Below, piece by piece: positions 19,161 to 28,562 of a stretch of DNA of 64,000 bases; within the stretch, counting starts at the first letter, position 1; each line of letters starts with the position of its first letter. The stretch is from assembly GCA_026003195.1 (NCBI GenBank), contig BPGU01000001.1:310001-374000 (forward strand). Direction: 5' to 3'. Made by a program: the position numbers and the translations under genes. The notes beneath the pieces are model-generated. The model worked only from the letters and a program-made list of their open reading frames with translations, was not told the DNA's origin and ran no database searches. The stretch comes from Armatimonadota bacterium. Lineage in GTDB: Bacteria; Armatimonadota; HRBIN16.

Positions 19161-19669
19161 TCCACAGATACCGAAAACAGCTCGTTGAGCTGGGCATCCG
19201 TCCGCAGCGGCTTATCCTCTTCGGCTCCCATGTGGCAGGCACCCCGGACGAGTGGAGCGATATCGACTTGCTGGTCCTCTCTAAAGACTTTGAAGGCATG
19301 GAGATGCTACAACGACTGGAGAGGCTTGGCATCGCCGCTGCCCGCATCTGGGAGCCTGTGGAGGCGTTAGGCTACACCCCCGAAGAGGTGGAGCGTGTGG
19401 AGCCTGCCACGTTCCTGCGGGAAATCCTGCGCACGAGCGTTGTCGTTTGGGAAGAGGAGCAGCAGCAGGTGATGCAGAACCAACCCCCTTGCCGCGCACG
19501 TCCCTTCACATTCCCCATCGGACGCGGCGTAGAGGACGAACGTCCAGCTGAGCCGAACATCGCGTCCTGCAAAAGCTTGGTTCCTCGTTGTGACCGAGAA
19601 AGCACCTCAGAACCTACAGCCCTGCAAACGGATCATCCGGGTCGTACTCGTCCATCGCGGCGGGGTTGA
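19127..19669 (+). CDS. MNT-family nucleotidyltransferase, partner of a broken HEPN gene
   Basis: A 180-residue protein with the minimal nucleotidyltransferase signature: LILFGSHVAGTPDEWSDIDLLVLS (about 29-52), i.e. GS followed by the D-x-D metal ligands. In HEPN/MNT modules the MNT protein neutralises the HEPN toxin, in known cases by adding AMP to it. GTG at 19127 has GGAGG 6 bases upstream and lies inside the end of the HEPN remnant. Residues beyond about 120 (QPPCRARPFTF and onward) look unlike the family, and the frame overlaps the convergent HerA gene by 56 bp, so the original stop may have been lost. The toxin partner is inactive here, leaving an orphan antitoxin. Confidence 0.85.
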   Translation: MDKISPAVERVIHRYRKQLVELGIRPQRLILFGSHVAGTPDEWSDIDLLVLSKDFEGMEMLQRLERLGIAAARIWEPVEALGYTPEEVERVEPATFLREILRTSVVVWEEEQQQVMQNQPPCRARPFTFPIGRGVEDERPAEPNIASCKSLVPRCDRESTSEPTALQTDHPGRTRPSRRG

Positions 19670-21614
19670 AGGACGGACCGGTCAAACCCGTGGGCGAACC
19701 AAACACGGAGGACGCTACCTTCTTCGGCAGGTGCGCCCGAAACCGCTCTAACACGCGCGAAGGCTCCGGTCGTTCCAGCAGCACGCGGTGCATGGCTTCG
19801 CTCACCCGGTCTTCGTCGATGCCGTTGCTCTGCGCGGCAACATCGTCTATCACCGCCTTCACCTGCAGGTACTCCAGCGTGGGGTCCAGCTCGCGCAGTA
19901 CCTCCCACACCGCCACGTCAAACGGCTTCTCCTGCGGGGGATAACGACGGATGCCCTCTGAACCGCGCAGGAAGCAGGGGCGTGGGAAGCGCACGAAGAT
20001 GGGCTGCGTGAAGTGTGGATGGCGCACCAGCACCTCGCCCGGCTCGCATGCCGCCAGCTTCTCCTTCACCGCCTGCCCGAACACGCTGTATCCCGGTTGC
20101 GCCAGCTCTTCCATCTCGATGCGCCCGTAAAGGCTGGTAGCACAGTTGCCTGCCACGCGCCGCTCCACCTGCGAACGGAACTGCTGCGCCCCGAACAGCA
20201 CCAGCCCCAGGTAACGCCCGCGCTCGGTGATGTCCAGCAGGGTGCGCAGCATATAGGTCTCCTTGCCGAAGGAGGGCGCGTACTTGTTCAGCTCGTCCAC
20301 CACCACAATCAGGTGGTCTATCCCCAGCCGATGGCTCTCCATGCGTTTGCGCAGCTCGGCGATGACGCGCGTGATAATCAGATCTTGCTCTTCCTGCTCC
20401 AGCTGCGAGACGTCGATTACGTACACGGTGCGGTCTTCGAAGCGTTCGGGCAGGTCAGAGATGAAACCGCTTTCGCCAATCAGCCCCCGGTAGCGTGTGG
20501 TGAGGTTGCTCAGGCGGTTATACACCTTGCGGATAGTGGGGTAGGCGTGTGATCGCCACGCCTCACGCCCGCGTTTCTCAGCGATACGCAGCACCGTGTC
20601 CAGCCATGCGCTCAGCTCGGCGAAGTTGGTCACGGGCATCACAGGTGGCGCACCGGCAGCCTGCTCCTCCTGGTCAAACTCGAACTTACCCGGCTCTACC
20701 GCCCGCTGCTTGATGAACTGCAGGAAAGCATCCGCCTTCACGTCGATATCGTCACGGTTCAACATCACTTCGGTATAGTCCAGCACCTCTTTCAAACCCC
20801 AGTGCAGGGGCAACACGTTGTGGCGCAGGTCGGGGTGCGAGCGCAGGGTGTTCAGGTTCACGCGGTCCTGCTTGAAGGGCGCATAGTACACCACCCTGTC
20901 AAACGGCTTGGGCGTCACGCCCAGCACATCGTACATGCGCCAGTCCTGCTCGGTGAGGAAGCCATCCTCCGGAGGCAGGTCGATGAACAGCAGGTCGCCA
21001 CCCTTCACATTGAAAAGCAACGCCGCGACACTCTCCTGGGCGGGTAGCTTCTGGAAGATAGCCTGCAACAGGAACATGATGGCGCTGGTTTTGGCGGCTA
21101 AGCCCGAAGTGCCGGTGACGTTGAGGTGCCCCGCGTCGGGACCGAGCAGGAAACGGCTATCCAGCGTAATGGGTGAGAGCGTCTCGCCGTTGCGGTATAC
21201 TCCCGCCGGGATAGCGTAGGGGATGAAGGCGTCCATGCGCAACGCCATGCGCACGTCCTGCGCGTCCGCCAGATACACCGGAGCAATCGGTGGGGGTTGC
21301 ACCGGTTCCTCTGGCATCTGGCGCAGCACCGAGGCGACGTACAGGTGCATCTCCGGGCGCAGGGTGGGTGACTCCGCTTCCGCCACCCCGTCCGAGCCGA
21401 TGTAGTCGTAGATGGGCGTCTCGAGGTCGTTGTAGCCGAAGCCTTCGGTGACCACACCCCACACGGTGCGCTTCTCACTGCGCACCACCACGATCGTACC
21501 GATACCTACTGGCGCATCGGGTGTACACCAGAAGTTGAAAGTGAAAGCGGTATTAGGCTTGCGCTCGGTACCGACCACGCGCCCTATCGGTTTGTCGTTC
21601 GCTGGCGTTGCCAT
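19614..21614 (-). CDS. herA: HerA-family ATPase/translocase (DUF87)
   Basis: A 666-residue hexameric FtsK/HerA-type ATPase. The N-terminal barrel (about 1-110) is followed by an ATPase core whose P-loop is GTSGLAAKTS (168-177), a variant of GxxGxGKT found in this subfamily, and Walker B LIVVVDELNKYAP with a conserved Glu. The partner nuclease NurA is encoded close by (22478-23530); HerA-NurA complexes resect DNA ends in archaea and some bacteria. Here the two genes are on the same strand but separated by an oppositely oriented Uma2 gene, so they are not a simple operon. GGTGAGGTG is placed about 7 bases before the ATG. Confidence 0.9.
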   Translation of the reverse strand: MATPANDKPIGRVVGTERKPNTAFTFNFWCTPDAPVGIGTIVVVRSEKRTVWGVVTEGFGYNDLETPIYDYIGSDGVAEAESPTLRPEMHLYVASVLRQMPEEPVQPPPIAPVYLADAQDVRMALRMDAFIPYAIPAGVYRNGETLSPITLDSRFLLGPDAGHLNVTGTSGLAAKTSAIMFLLQAIFQKLPAQESVAALLFNVKGGDLLFIDLPPEDGFLTEQDWRMYDVLGVTPKPFDRVVYYAPFKQDRVNLNTLRSHPDLRHNVLPLHWGLKEVLDYTEVMLNRDDIDVKADAFLQFIKQRAVEPGKFEFDQEEQAAGAPPVMPVTNFAELSAWLDTVLRIAEKRGREAWRSHAYPTIRKVYNRLSNLTTRYRGLIGESGFISDLPERFEDRTVYVIDVSQLEQEEQDLIITRVIAELRKRMESHRLGIDHLIVVVDELNKYAPSFGKETYMLRTLLDITERGRYLGLVLFGAQQFRSQVERRVAGNCATSLYGRIEMEELAQPGYSVFGQAVKEKLAACEPGEVLVRHPHFTQPIFVRFPRPCFLRGSEGIRRYPPQEKPFDVAVWEVLRELDPTLEYLQVKAVIDDVAAQSNGIDEDRVSEAMHRVLLERPEPSRVLERFRAHLPKKVASSVFGSPTGLTGPSFNPAAMDEYDPDDPFAGL

Positions 21615-21758
21615 GGCTGCACCTCACCCATGAGAGATTTTCATTATGTAGAAATTTCTCTGTAATCTGGAGGTTTCCTGCTCCTCGGGATACCCATGCT
21701 GTTGCTTGCACATATATGCTAACATGAAGTCGTATTCTGGTAAAGGCAGGTGAGGCGT

Positions 21759-22472
21759 ATGGTTGTCCTTTCACCAGAGATGGAGAAGGAACTGCGCGAA
21801 GAGGAAGAGCTACACCCCGCGAGCGACGGCAAGCCCATAGCGGACAACACCAAACAGCTGCGCTGGATTGTGACCATCTACACGGGACTGGCGGGTATGT
21901 TCCGAGATAATCCGAACGTGTTTGTGGGGGCAGACCTATTGTGGTACCCCGAACGCGGTCATCCCGAAATCCGCATCGCGCCCGACGTGCTGGTGGTTTT
22001 CGGCAGACCCAAAGGAGACCGTACCGCCTACCGCCAGTGGCGCGAGGAGAACACACCGCTGCACGTGGTGTTCGAGATGATGTCACCGAGCAACCGCTTC
22101 CACGAGATGATGGAGAAACTGGCTTTCTACGACAAGTACGGTGTGGAGGAGTATTACCTGTACGACCCTGACCGGGGCGCGCTGGACGGCTGGGTACGCC
22201 GCGAGGGACGCCTGCAACCGATTGAACAGTTGCAGGGATGGGTGAGCCCGCGTCTGGGCATCCGATTCGATCTGGACGAAGATGGGCAGCTCATCCTGAC
22301 ACGCCCCGACGGTCAGCGCTTCCTCTCGCCGGAGGAGATAGAGGCACAGCGCGAGGAGGCGTTGCGCAGGGCGGAGGAAGAGCGCCAGAGAGCGGAACGC
22401 GAGCAACAACGTGCGGAGCGACTGGCTGCCCGGCTGTGCGAACTGGGCATCGAGGACGTAGACGCGCCATAG
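21759..22472 (+). CDS. Uma2 family endonuclease-like protein
   Basis: A 237-residue PDDEXK-fold protein. The Uma2 core shows PDVLVVF (Asp of the active site), VFEMMSPSNRFHEMMEK (the Glu/Ser region) and FYDKYGVEEYYLYDPD, followed by a charged coiled-coil tail (about 185-230) rich in EEAL, RRAEEERQR and QRAERLAARL. Uma2 genes are abundant in cyanobacteria, Chloroflexi and Armatimonadota, usually many copies per genome; their function is unproven. ATG at 21759 with AGGTGAGG just upstream is preferred over GTG at 21750. It sits between herA and nurA, divergent from herA and tail-to-tail with nurA (5 bp gap), as expected of a later insertion. Confidence 0.88.
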   Translation: MVVLSPEMEKELREEEELHPASDGKPIADNTKQLRWIVTIYTGLAGMFRDNPNVFVGADLLWYPERGHPEIRIAPDVLVVFGRPKGDRTAYRQWREENTPLHVVFEMMSPSNRFHEMMEKLAFYDKYGVEEYYLYDPDRGALDGWVRREGRLQPIEQLQGWVSPRLGIRFDLDEDGQLILTRPDGQRFLSPEEIEAQREEALRRAEEERQRAEREQQRAERLAARLCELGIEDVDAP

Positions 22473-22477
22473 CAAGC

Positions 22478-23530
22478 CTACACCAGCTGCGCTAACGCCT
22501 CCAGCTGCGCCACGCTGGGCGCAAGAGCACGCAGATACTGCTCGCAGTCGCGCATGGGGTACAGCAGACGGTCGTAGCGAGGGTCGGGCACGCTCAGCGG
22601 CACGCGGTCTTCCAACAACCATGCGGAAAGGGAGTCCACATGCGCCAGCAGAGTCTGCGCAGCGGGCATCTCTACGCGCAGCAGCCCGTAGAGCAGACTT
22701 CCCTTCGCCGGGTCGTGCAGACGCAGAAACCACGAGTAGACCGCCGGTTGCCCCGCACGGGTGATGGCGAACACACTACTGCGCTCCCCCTTGCGTAAAC
22801 CGTATACCACCTGCATCTGTTCGGGCGTCAGGGCGCGTTCCACGCTTGTGCTGCTCTTCGCCAGCCCGATCAGGTGGGCGTCGGGCATCGTGCTGGCGAT
22901 CTCAGCGATACCCCCATCCACCACCAGCCAGTCCTCCGAACCCTGCTGACGGAGCCAGTGCAACCACCGCTGTGCCAGATCACGTTCCATTATCTCGCGA
23001 TCGTTGGAGATGCGGTTCGCTGCCTGTTGAATCAGCGCGGGGTGCGAAGGCAGAGGCTCACCGGGCTCGGTGTCGCGCAGAGGGATACCATGCTGACGCA
23101 GACCATCCACGTCCACATAGCGCAGAGGAGCGTACAGGGCGTCCCGTTGTTGCAGAGGAGAACCTTCCTGCAAGCAACACAGGCGTCTGTCCACCCGCGA
23201 ACGCACCACCGCCGACAGGTAGGCGTAAAAGACGGGAATCACGCCCTCGTAATACAGGATGCGCTGGCGCTGGATGCCGTCCAGAAAGTGGCGCAGGGCG
23301 TTGGGCTGGGCAACAGGGCGCACGGGCACCGCCTGCATCGCGGCGTGTTCCACCACCTTGAGGCTTGCCACTGCGTCCTCCGCGGGCGACTGTTGCGCCT
23401 GGGCAAGCATATCCAGCTGCTCTGCCTGCGTGGGTGCTGCCCGCAGGCGGAAATGATTCTGCCGAAGATAACGGCGTAAACGGTCTAAGGTGGTTGTCGG
23501 CGATGCCCCCATCGCAGTGCACCCCGTCAC
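22478..23530 (-). CDS. nurA: NurA-domain nuclease
   Basis: A 350-residue protein with the NurA layout: an early metal-binding Asp in ALRHFLDGIQRQRILYYEG, VIPVFYAYLSAVVR, then WLVVDGGIAE and DAHLIGLAKSS, and a C-terminal pair of blocks in RLHDPAKGSLLYGLLRVEMP. NurA is a 5'-3' exonuclease/single-strand endonuclease working with HerA at double-strand breaks. GTG at 23530 has AGGGAG 6 bases upstream; an ATG at 23512 is the alternative. The first 60 residues are less conserved. Its HerA partner lies 0.9 kb downstream beyond the Uma2 gene. Confidence 0.8.
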   Translation of the reverse strand: MTGCTAMGASPTTTLDRLRRYLRQNHFRLRAAPTQAEQLDMLAQAQQSPAEDAVASLKVVEHAAMQAVPVRPVAQPNALRHFLDGIQRQRILYYEGVIPVFYAYLSAVVRSRVDRRLCCLQEGSPLQQRDALYAPLRYVDVDGLRQHGIPLRDTEPGEPLPSHPALIQQAANRISNDREIMERDLAQRWLHWLRQQGSEDWLVVDGGIAEIASTMPDAHLIGLAKSSTSVERALTPEQMQVVYGLRKGERSSVFAITRAGQPAVYSWFLRLHDPAKGSLLYGLLRVEMPAAQTLLAHVDSLSAWLLEDRVPLSVPDPRYDRLLYPMRDCEQYLRALAPSVAQLEALAQLV

Positions 23531-23704
23531 GAAGTGCTCCCTGCTGCGCCCTGCTTTTTGTATAGACGCAGCAAAGGCGAAAATGTTTCATCTCTTTGCC
23601 CGTAGAGTGACACCAAGCAAGACTGTGTTATTGCCGAACAGCGACTACGGAAGGGAGACCGTCTTCCTGGTAGCATCTGCAGGATACACCTCTCCGAAAC
23701 CCGT

Positions 23705-23717
23705 ATGTACTGTACAT
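23705..23717. promoter_or_regulatory. Palindrome upstream of the DUF1080 gene
   Basis: ATGTAC-T-GTACAT is a perfect 13-bp inverted repeat 22 bp before the ATG. It lies in the 209-bp divergent region between nurA and the DUF1080 gene and could be an operator; no regulator is assignable. Confidence 0.35.
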
Positions 23718-23739
23718 CAGAACAGGGAGGCACATTGCT

Positions 23740-24489
23740 ATGGCACAGACGAAAATTGGCTATGACGACACTCCTTTCCTGCCCGGCACGAAATGGCGCG
23801 TGCATGATGGCAACCGCCCACAGCCACGTGTGGTCACGCCCGGAACCTGCAGCACGCAGGAAAAGCCGGGTGAGCCGCCGTCGGACGCCATTATCCTGTT
23901 CGACGGCACAAGCCTCGCGGGCTGGGAGTCGGTAAACGGGGGCGAAGCGCGCTGGAAAGTGGAGAACGGCTACATGGAGGTCGTGCCCGGCACGGGGGAT
24001 ATCCAGACCCGAGAGCACTTCGGCGATTGCCAGCTGCATCTGGAATGGGCTGCGCCTGCGGTGGTGAAGGGCGAGGGACAGGGACGCGGCAACAGTGGCG
24101 TGTTCCTGATGGGGCGTTACGAGATTCAGGTGCTGGACTGCTACGACAACATCACCTACCCGGACGGCACCACCGCCGCCATCTATGGGCAGTATCCGCC
24201 GCTGGTGAATGCTTGCCGCAAGCCCGGCGAGTGGCAGACCTATGACATCATCTGGCTCGCCCCACGCTTTGAAGGCGAAAATCTGGTGCGTCCGGCGATA
24301 GTGACCGTCTTGCACAACGGCGTGGTGGTGCATCATGCCACCGAGCTGATGGGCGCCACACAGCATCGCATCCTGCCCTCATATACGCCCCATCCGCCGG
24401 TGGGACCGCTGCGCCTGCAAGATCACGGCGACCTGGTGCGCTACCGCAACATCTGGTATCGTCCCTTGAAGGGGTACGACGAGGAGTAG
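23740..24489 (+). CDS. DUF1080 (3-keto-disaccharide hydrolase) domain protein
   Basis: A 249-residue protein with the concanavalin-like DUF1080 fold: [60 protein letters not shown] and [13 protein letters not shown]. Some members hydrolyse 3-keto-glycosides; others are uncharacterised. No signal peptide is seen although many relatives are exported. GGGAGG is 10 bases upstream of the ATG. The gene stands alone, convergent with the M60-like peptidase, and a folded element follows it. Confidence 0.9.
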   Translation: MAQTKIGYDDTPFLPGTKWRVHDGNRPQPRVVTPGTCSTQEKPGEPPSDAIILFDGTSLAGWESVNGGEARWKVENGYMEVVPGTGDIQTREHFGDCQLHLEWAAPAVVKGEGQGRGNSGVFLMGRYEIQVLDCYDNITYPDGTTAAIYGQYPPLVNACRKPGEWQTYDIIWLAPRFEGENLVRPAIVTVLHNGVVVHHATELMGATQHRILPSYTPHPPVGPLRLQDHGDLVRYRNIWYRPLKGYDEE

Positions 24490-24536
24490 CAAAGTCTGTT
24501 CGGATCGTTTCTTACTATACCGGTGTCGTCCAGCGA

Positions 24537-24622
24537 TGGAAAATCGCGGGCAACTGACGGACGAAACCTGCTGGTGCAGGTTCCCAACCCCGAAGGGGGG
24601 CAATAGTTGCCCGCGACTTCCA
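24537..24622. other. Multi-branched inverted-repeat element between convergent genes
   Basis: A perfect 12-bp outer stem (TCGCGGGCAACT, 24544-24555, with AGTTGCCCGCGA, 24605-24616) extends by TGGAA/TTCCA across a small internal loop. It encloses a 7-bp hairpin AACCTGC-TGGT-GCAGGTT and a CCCC-GAA-GGGG hairpin, i.e. a three-way junction. There is no T-run. It may be a bidirectional transcription barrier, a small mobile palindromic element or a structured RNA. Confidence 0.6.
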
Positions 24623-24677
24623 GCCATAATGTCTTGGTGTGAAGGGGTAGCTGGTCACGTGCCTGTATGCATGAATA

Positions 24678-26888
24678 CTACTTTTGCAGATCCTCTGGAA
24701 TCCACACGGGGAGAGGTGTCACCGCCTCACGTGCCTCCTGCGAGATAGGCACTCCCCACACGTCGAAGAACGGTGCGAGGTTTCTCCCGATTGCCCGCGA
24801 TAGCCGTATCATCCACTGGTCGCGTTTCTGCTCGTCCGTACGGGGACGTTCCTGCGGGGGCAGCTGACGATACTCCGCGATGACCTGCTTCACAGGCTCC
24901 CAGCCGAACTCTTCGATGACCTGAATGTACATCGTTAGCGCGAGGAATGGGTCACTCTTCCACTCTTCGAAGCGCGCTCCGCGAGCGATGTACTCCTTCA
25001 CTCGCTGTAGCCGTTTCTGACGGTCTCGGATGGCGGGGTGTCCCTGGTCAAACGGTTGTGCCAGCACTTTGTGATAGACATACATGGAGAACAGGTTCAC
25101 GGTCACCTCGCCGGTGCCTTCAAAGGTCCAGTCCCCGCTCTGGTGGTTGTGTCCCATCTCGTGGAAATGCCCCCAGGATCCTTCTCGACGCAGGCGAGGC
25201 AGGTCTACCACCAGTTCCGCTACGTCCATCCACGTCATGATGGGGTAGCCGGAATGCATATAGCCTGCGGAAATCTGCCTGTCGCAGACATACCGTTCGG
25301 GGTAGGGGCGTTCTGCGGGAATGGCAGCCAGCTCGGCGCAGGCGTCAACGACGGCATCCCAGAACTCCAGCACGCTTTCGGGGTCGTCCAGCGTGCGTAC
25401 CACGCGCGAAGGCACGCTGAGAATCACCCGCTTGCCCTGCAGCTCCGCCCACGGAGCAGGCGCGTGGCGAATCGTACGACGCCATGCATCCAGGCTGGTC
25501 TTGCCCCGCACGAAGTGGGGGGCTTCCACCGCGCCACGAATACTGATGGTTATTCTGCCAAGCGAGCATCCTTCGGGTACTTCTATTAAGATGGCGCCGC
25601 CGAACGCGCTCACGACGCGGGTAACTGCGGACTTCAACGGGAAGCTGAAACTGATTTCCGGGGCGCGTTCCCATTTGGGGAGGTGCCAGAGCGTGTCGGT
25701 GTGCACGCCGATGCGTACCGAAAGCCCCTTATCTACAGCGGAAGCGGGTATCTCGACGGTAATGACCTCCCCGGGTGCGGCGTACAGACCAGTACTGTGC
25801 CAGCGAGGGATGCGTGTATCGATGGAGAGAGTGCGTTCTACTCTGGGCGCATCTGAAGGAACGGCGCCCGGAAAGGTTTGTGCGGAGGGATGAGCTTTCA
25901 CCTTTTCCGGCGGCAGGCGCTTGATCTGCTCTGTCTGCACCGCGATGGCGAGGCGGGCTAGCGGCTCCGCCTGCGTGACCGGCTTGCTCAGCGATACCAG
26001 CTCCTGCGGCACTTGTGCACAGGCTTTCTGCAGGTCAGAGAGAAAACGTGTTTGTGTGGGCGAGACGGTACGCAGCGCTTGCTCCAGCGTCCATTCCGCT
26101 TGACGCAGACGGTTCTGCATGGCTGGGTCGGACGAGGAAGGTAGTTGCCGTAGCGTTTGCAATGCTACCAGCGCATGGCACTCTGCTGGCGGAGTGATGT
26201 CGACACGGTACCCTCTGGGGGAAGTGGTAGACAGGTAGCCGTCTGCCCAGTACACGCCTGCGTCCGCCATCAGCAGGTTGCCGTGATGGTCGGTAATTCT
26301 CTTGCCGGGGTTCAGCTGCAACCATCCCCAGCCCAGATCCGCCAGCAACAAGCCCTTTCCCCCGCGTGCCCAGCGGTGCACCTGCTGGATTTGCTCCGGG
26401 CGCAGCGATGCCGGGCTACAGCACAACACCTGCACGCTCTTCAACTGCTGGAGCCATCCTTCCCCGTCCAGTGGCTGCACCTGCACACCTTGCTCGCGCA
26501 GAAAAGTTACCAGTTCCGGTTGCTGGTAGACCCCAACAACAGCCTTCTCCTTGCCGCGGCTCAGCCAGCGAATGGCGTTCAGTAACATCTTGCCGGTATC
26601 GGCGGTCTGTATGGCTCCTGCTCCGAAGTAGCCGGGGTGTCCCAGGATGACAGCGCGCGCTTTGCCCCATTGCACCGCGGCAACGACCGGTTCGAAGACA
26701 CCGTCATTCGCCTGAGCACACACGATGGGGACAGCATTGGGAGAGGTAAGCACCAGTGGACCCGGAATACCCGGCGCGGCGATTTCTGCAACGTTTCGTA
26801 GTATCTGTGATCGAATGTCCTCTGCTGGTGTACCATACACGTAGCCAGCAATCAGTAGACTGCACATCAGAGACAATCCGCACCTCAT
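24678..26888 (-). CDS. Secreted M60-like (enhancin-type) zinc metallopeptidase
   Basis: A 736-residue protein with an N-terminal signal peptide (LSLMCSLLIAGYVYGT). The C-terminal region has the gluzincin motif HEMGHNHQSGDW (about 590), matching the HExGH pattern of M60 proteases, with a downstream Glu in EGTGEVTVNLFSMY as the likely third zinc ligand. Upstream are a glutamine-amidotransferase-like domain (about 60-240) and a beta-sandwich region (about 370-480), an arrangement common to M60 proteins acting on glycoproteins or mucin-like substrates. It is transcribed alone and convergent with the DUF1080 gene. Confidence 0.85.
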   Translation of the reverse strand: MRCGLSLMCSLLIAGYVYGTPAEDIRSQILRNVAEIAAPGIPGPLVLTSPNAVPIVCAQANDGVFEPVVAAVQWGKARAVILGHPGYFGAGAIQTADTGKMLLNAIRWLSRGKEKAVVGVYQQPELVTFLREQGVQVQPLDGEGWLQQLKSVQVLCCSPASLRPEQIQQVHRWARGGKGLLLADLGWGWLQLNPGKRITDHHGNLLMADAGVYWADGYLSTTSPRGYRVDITPPAECHALVALQTLRQLPSSSDPAMQNRLRQAEWTLEQALRTVSPTQTRFLSDLQKACAQVPQELVSLSKPVTQAEPLARLAIAVQTEQIKRLPPEKVKAHPSAQTFPGAVPSDAPRVERTLSIDTRIPRWHSTGLYAAPGEVITVEIPASAVDKGLSVRIGVHTDTLWHLPKWERAPEISFSFPLKSAVTRVVSAFGGAILIEVPEGCSLGRITISIRGAVEAPHFVRGKTSLDAWRRTIRHAPAPWAELQGKRVILSVPSRVVRTLDDPESVLEFWDAVVDACAELAAIPAERPYPERYVCDRQISAGYMHSGYPIMTWMDVAELVVDLPRLRREGSWGHFHEMGHNHQSGDWTFEGTGEVTVNLFSMYVYHKVLAQPFDQGHPAIRDRQKRLQRVKEYIARGARFEEWKSDPFLALTMYIQVIEEFGWEPVKQVIAEYRQLPPQERPRTDEQKRDQWMIRLSRAIGRNLAPFFDVWGVPISQEAREAVTPLPVWIPEDLQK

Positions 26889-26951
26889 ACTTTCACCTCA
26901 ACGATGGATGGCTTTCAATCGCTGAACAAGAGCCTTGCCCTTCTGCAGGCT

Positions 26952-28562
26952 TTACTCCTCTTGCGCAGAACCCTTCCCTGCTCGCTTTCCCGGTGCCGTC
27001 GAAGCCCGTCGCTTGCGAGATGGCGCAGGGAGGGCTGTCACCGTCTCGGCTGGCAAATGCTTGGCAGGCTCCGCGTCGGGCGGCGAGGAGGCAGGGCGGG
27101 CGCGGTCGGCTGCCCACTTCCTCAGACTGGTGATGCTCTCGCGCATGGTGCGCGACAGGGGCACGGTGCGTTGAATCTCCTGCAAGATGGTTTCGTCGTC
27201 CAGCTCCACGCCTCGATGAAAGGCGTCGTAAAGCGCCGAGATGATAACCTGTTCGATTTCCGCTCCGCTGAAGCCTTCTGCCGCTTGAGCCAGCTTGCTG
27301 ATGTGGAACTTCTTCGGGTCTCGCCCACGTTTGCGCAGATGGATGGTGAAAATCTCCTCGCGTTCCTTCTGGCTGGGCAGGTCAATGAAGAAAATCTCAT
27401 CGAAACGCCCCTTGCGCAGCAGCTCCGGCGGCAAAGCACTCACATCGTTGGCAGTCGCTACGACAAACACTGGTGATTGCTTTTCCTGCAGCCACGTGAG
27501 AAACGAGGCGAACACGCGCGCGGTGGTGCCTCCGTCCGAGAATCCTGAAGACTGAGAGCCTGCAAAGCCCTTCTCCAACTCGTCAATCCACAACACCGCC
27601 GGCGCAACCGATTCGGCGGTGCGGATGGCGCGACGCATGTTCTCTTCTGATGCCCCTACCAACCCTGCAAAGATGCGTCCCACGTCCATGCGCAACACAG
27701 GCAGCTTCCACAGCGAACCGATAGCGCGCGCCGCCAGACTCTTACCACACCCCTGTACGCCGATCAGCAGCACCCCCTTCGGGGCGGGCAATCCGAACCG
27801 TTGTGCCTCATCGGTGAAGGCTCGGGTGCGCTTGCGGATCCAGTCCTTCAGCAGGTCCAGTCCCCCCACGTTTTCGAAGGCTTCGGTGGCGCGGTAGTAC
27901 TCCAGGATGCCCGACTTGCGGATAATCTGCTCCTTCTCCCACAGCACCACCTCCACATCCAGCCTGCGCTTTTGCACCAGCGAGCGGGCGAACACATTCT
28001 CCGCCTCCATCAGCGTCAATCCCGTTGCCGCCTTGAGCAGCATCTCCCGCTGTTCAGGGGTGAGCGAAACGTCCACGTTCGGGTTATCCTTGACCGATTC
28101 AATCACCCTGTCCAGCATCTCGCCAATCTCTTGCACGGTGGGCAGGGGCACGTCAATCACCGTGATCTCCTTCTCCAGCTCCGGCGGCAACACCAGCACC
28201 GGCGCGAGGATGAAGAGGGAGATGTAGGTACGGCGCAGTGCCACGCTCAGGTCGCGCAGGCGGCGTTTCACCACGCTGTCGTTCAGGGCGGTGTGGAAAT
28301 CCTTGAGCAGCACCACCGAATGCTGGGGCAGTCGCTCGATACTGAGCAGCACCTCTATGGGGCGCAGGGTGGTGGTGTCGGTCTGTCCGGGATGTTCTAC
28401 CAGTCCTCGGGTAAGGCTCCAGGTGTACAGGCGTTTGTTGAGCCTTGCCGTCACCCCTCTCAGCTCCTCCTCCACTCGCTGCTCTTCAGAGGAGATGAGG
28501 TAGACAATCGGATAGCGTGCCCGGATCAGCGTCTCCAGCTCTTGACGGAAAGAGTTGTTCAT
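26952..28562 (-). CDS. Ycf46-like AAA+ ATPase
   Basis: A 536-residue AAA+ protein. An N-terminal domain (about 1-240) resembles the Ycf46 extension, with [22 protein letters not shown] and LKDFHTAL; the ATPase module has Walker A GVQGCGKS (about 268), Walker [10 protein letters not shown], a sensor-1 region [22 protein letters not shown] and a C-terminal lid ([11 protein letters not shown]). Ycf46 homologues are implicated in carbon uptake regulation in cyanobacteria; the function elsewhere is unknown. The tail (about 480-536) is basic and disordered. The ATG overlaps the MFS stop by 4 bp (ATGA), so the two are translationally coupled. Confidence 0.9.
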   Translation of the reverse strand: MNNSFRQELETLIRARYPIVYLISSEEQRVEEELRGVTARLNKRLYTWSLTRGLVEHPGQTDTTTLRPIEVLLSIERLPQHSVVLLKDFHTALNDSVVKRRLRDLSVALRRTYISLFILAPVLVLPPELEKEITVIDVPLPTVQEIGEMLDRVIESVKDNPNVDVSLTPEQREMLLKAATGLTLMEAENVFARSLVQKRRLDVEVVLWEKEQIIRKSGILEYYRATEAFENVGGLDLLKDWIRKRTRAFTDEAQRFGLPAPKGVLLIGVQGCGKSLAARAIGSLWKLPVLRMDVGRIFAGLVGASEENMRRAIRTAESVAPAVLWIDELEKGFAGSQSSGFSDGGTTARVFASFLTWLQEKQSPVFVVATANDVSALPPELLRKGRFDEIFFIDLPSQKEREEIFTIHLRKRGRDPKKFHISKLAQAAEGFSGAEIEQVIISALYDAFHRGVELDDETILQEIQRTVPLSRTMRESITSLRKWAADRARPASSPPDAEPAKHLPAETVTALPAPSRKRRASTAPGKRAGKGSAQEE

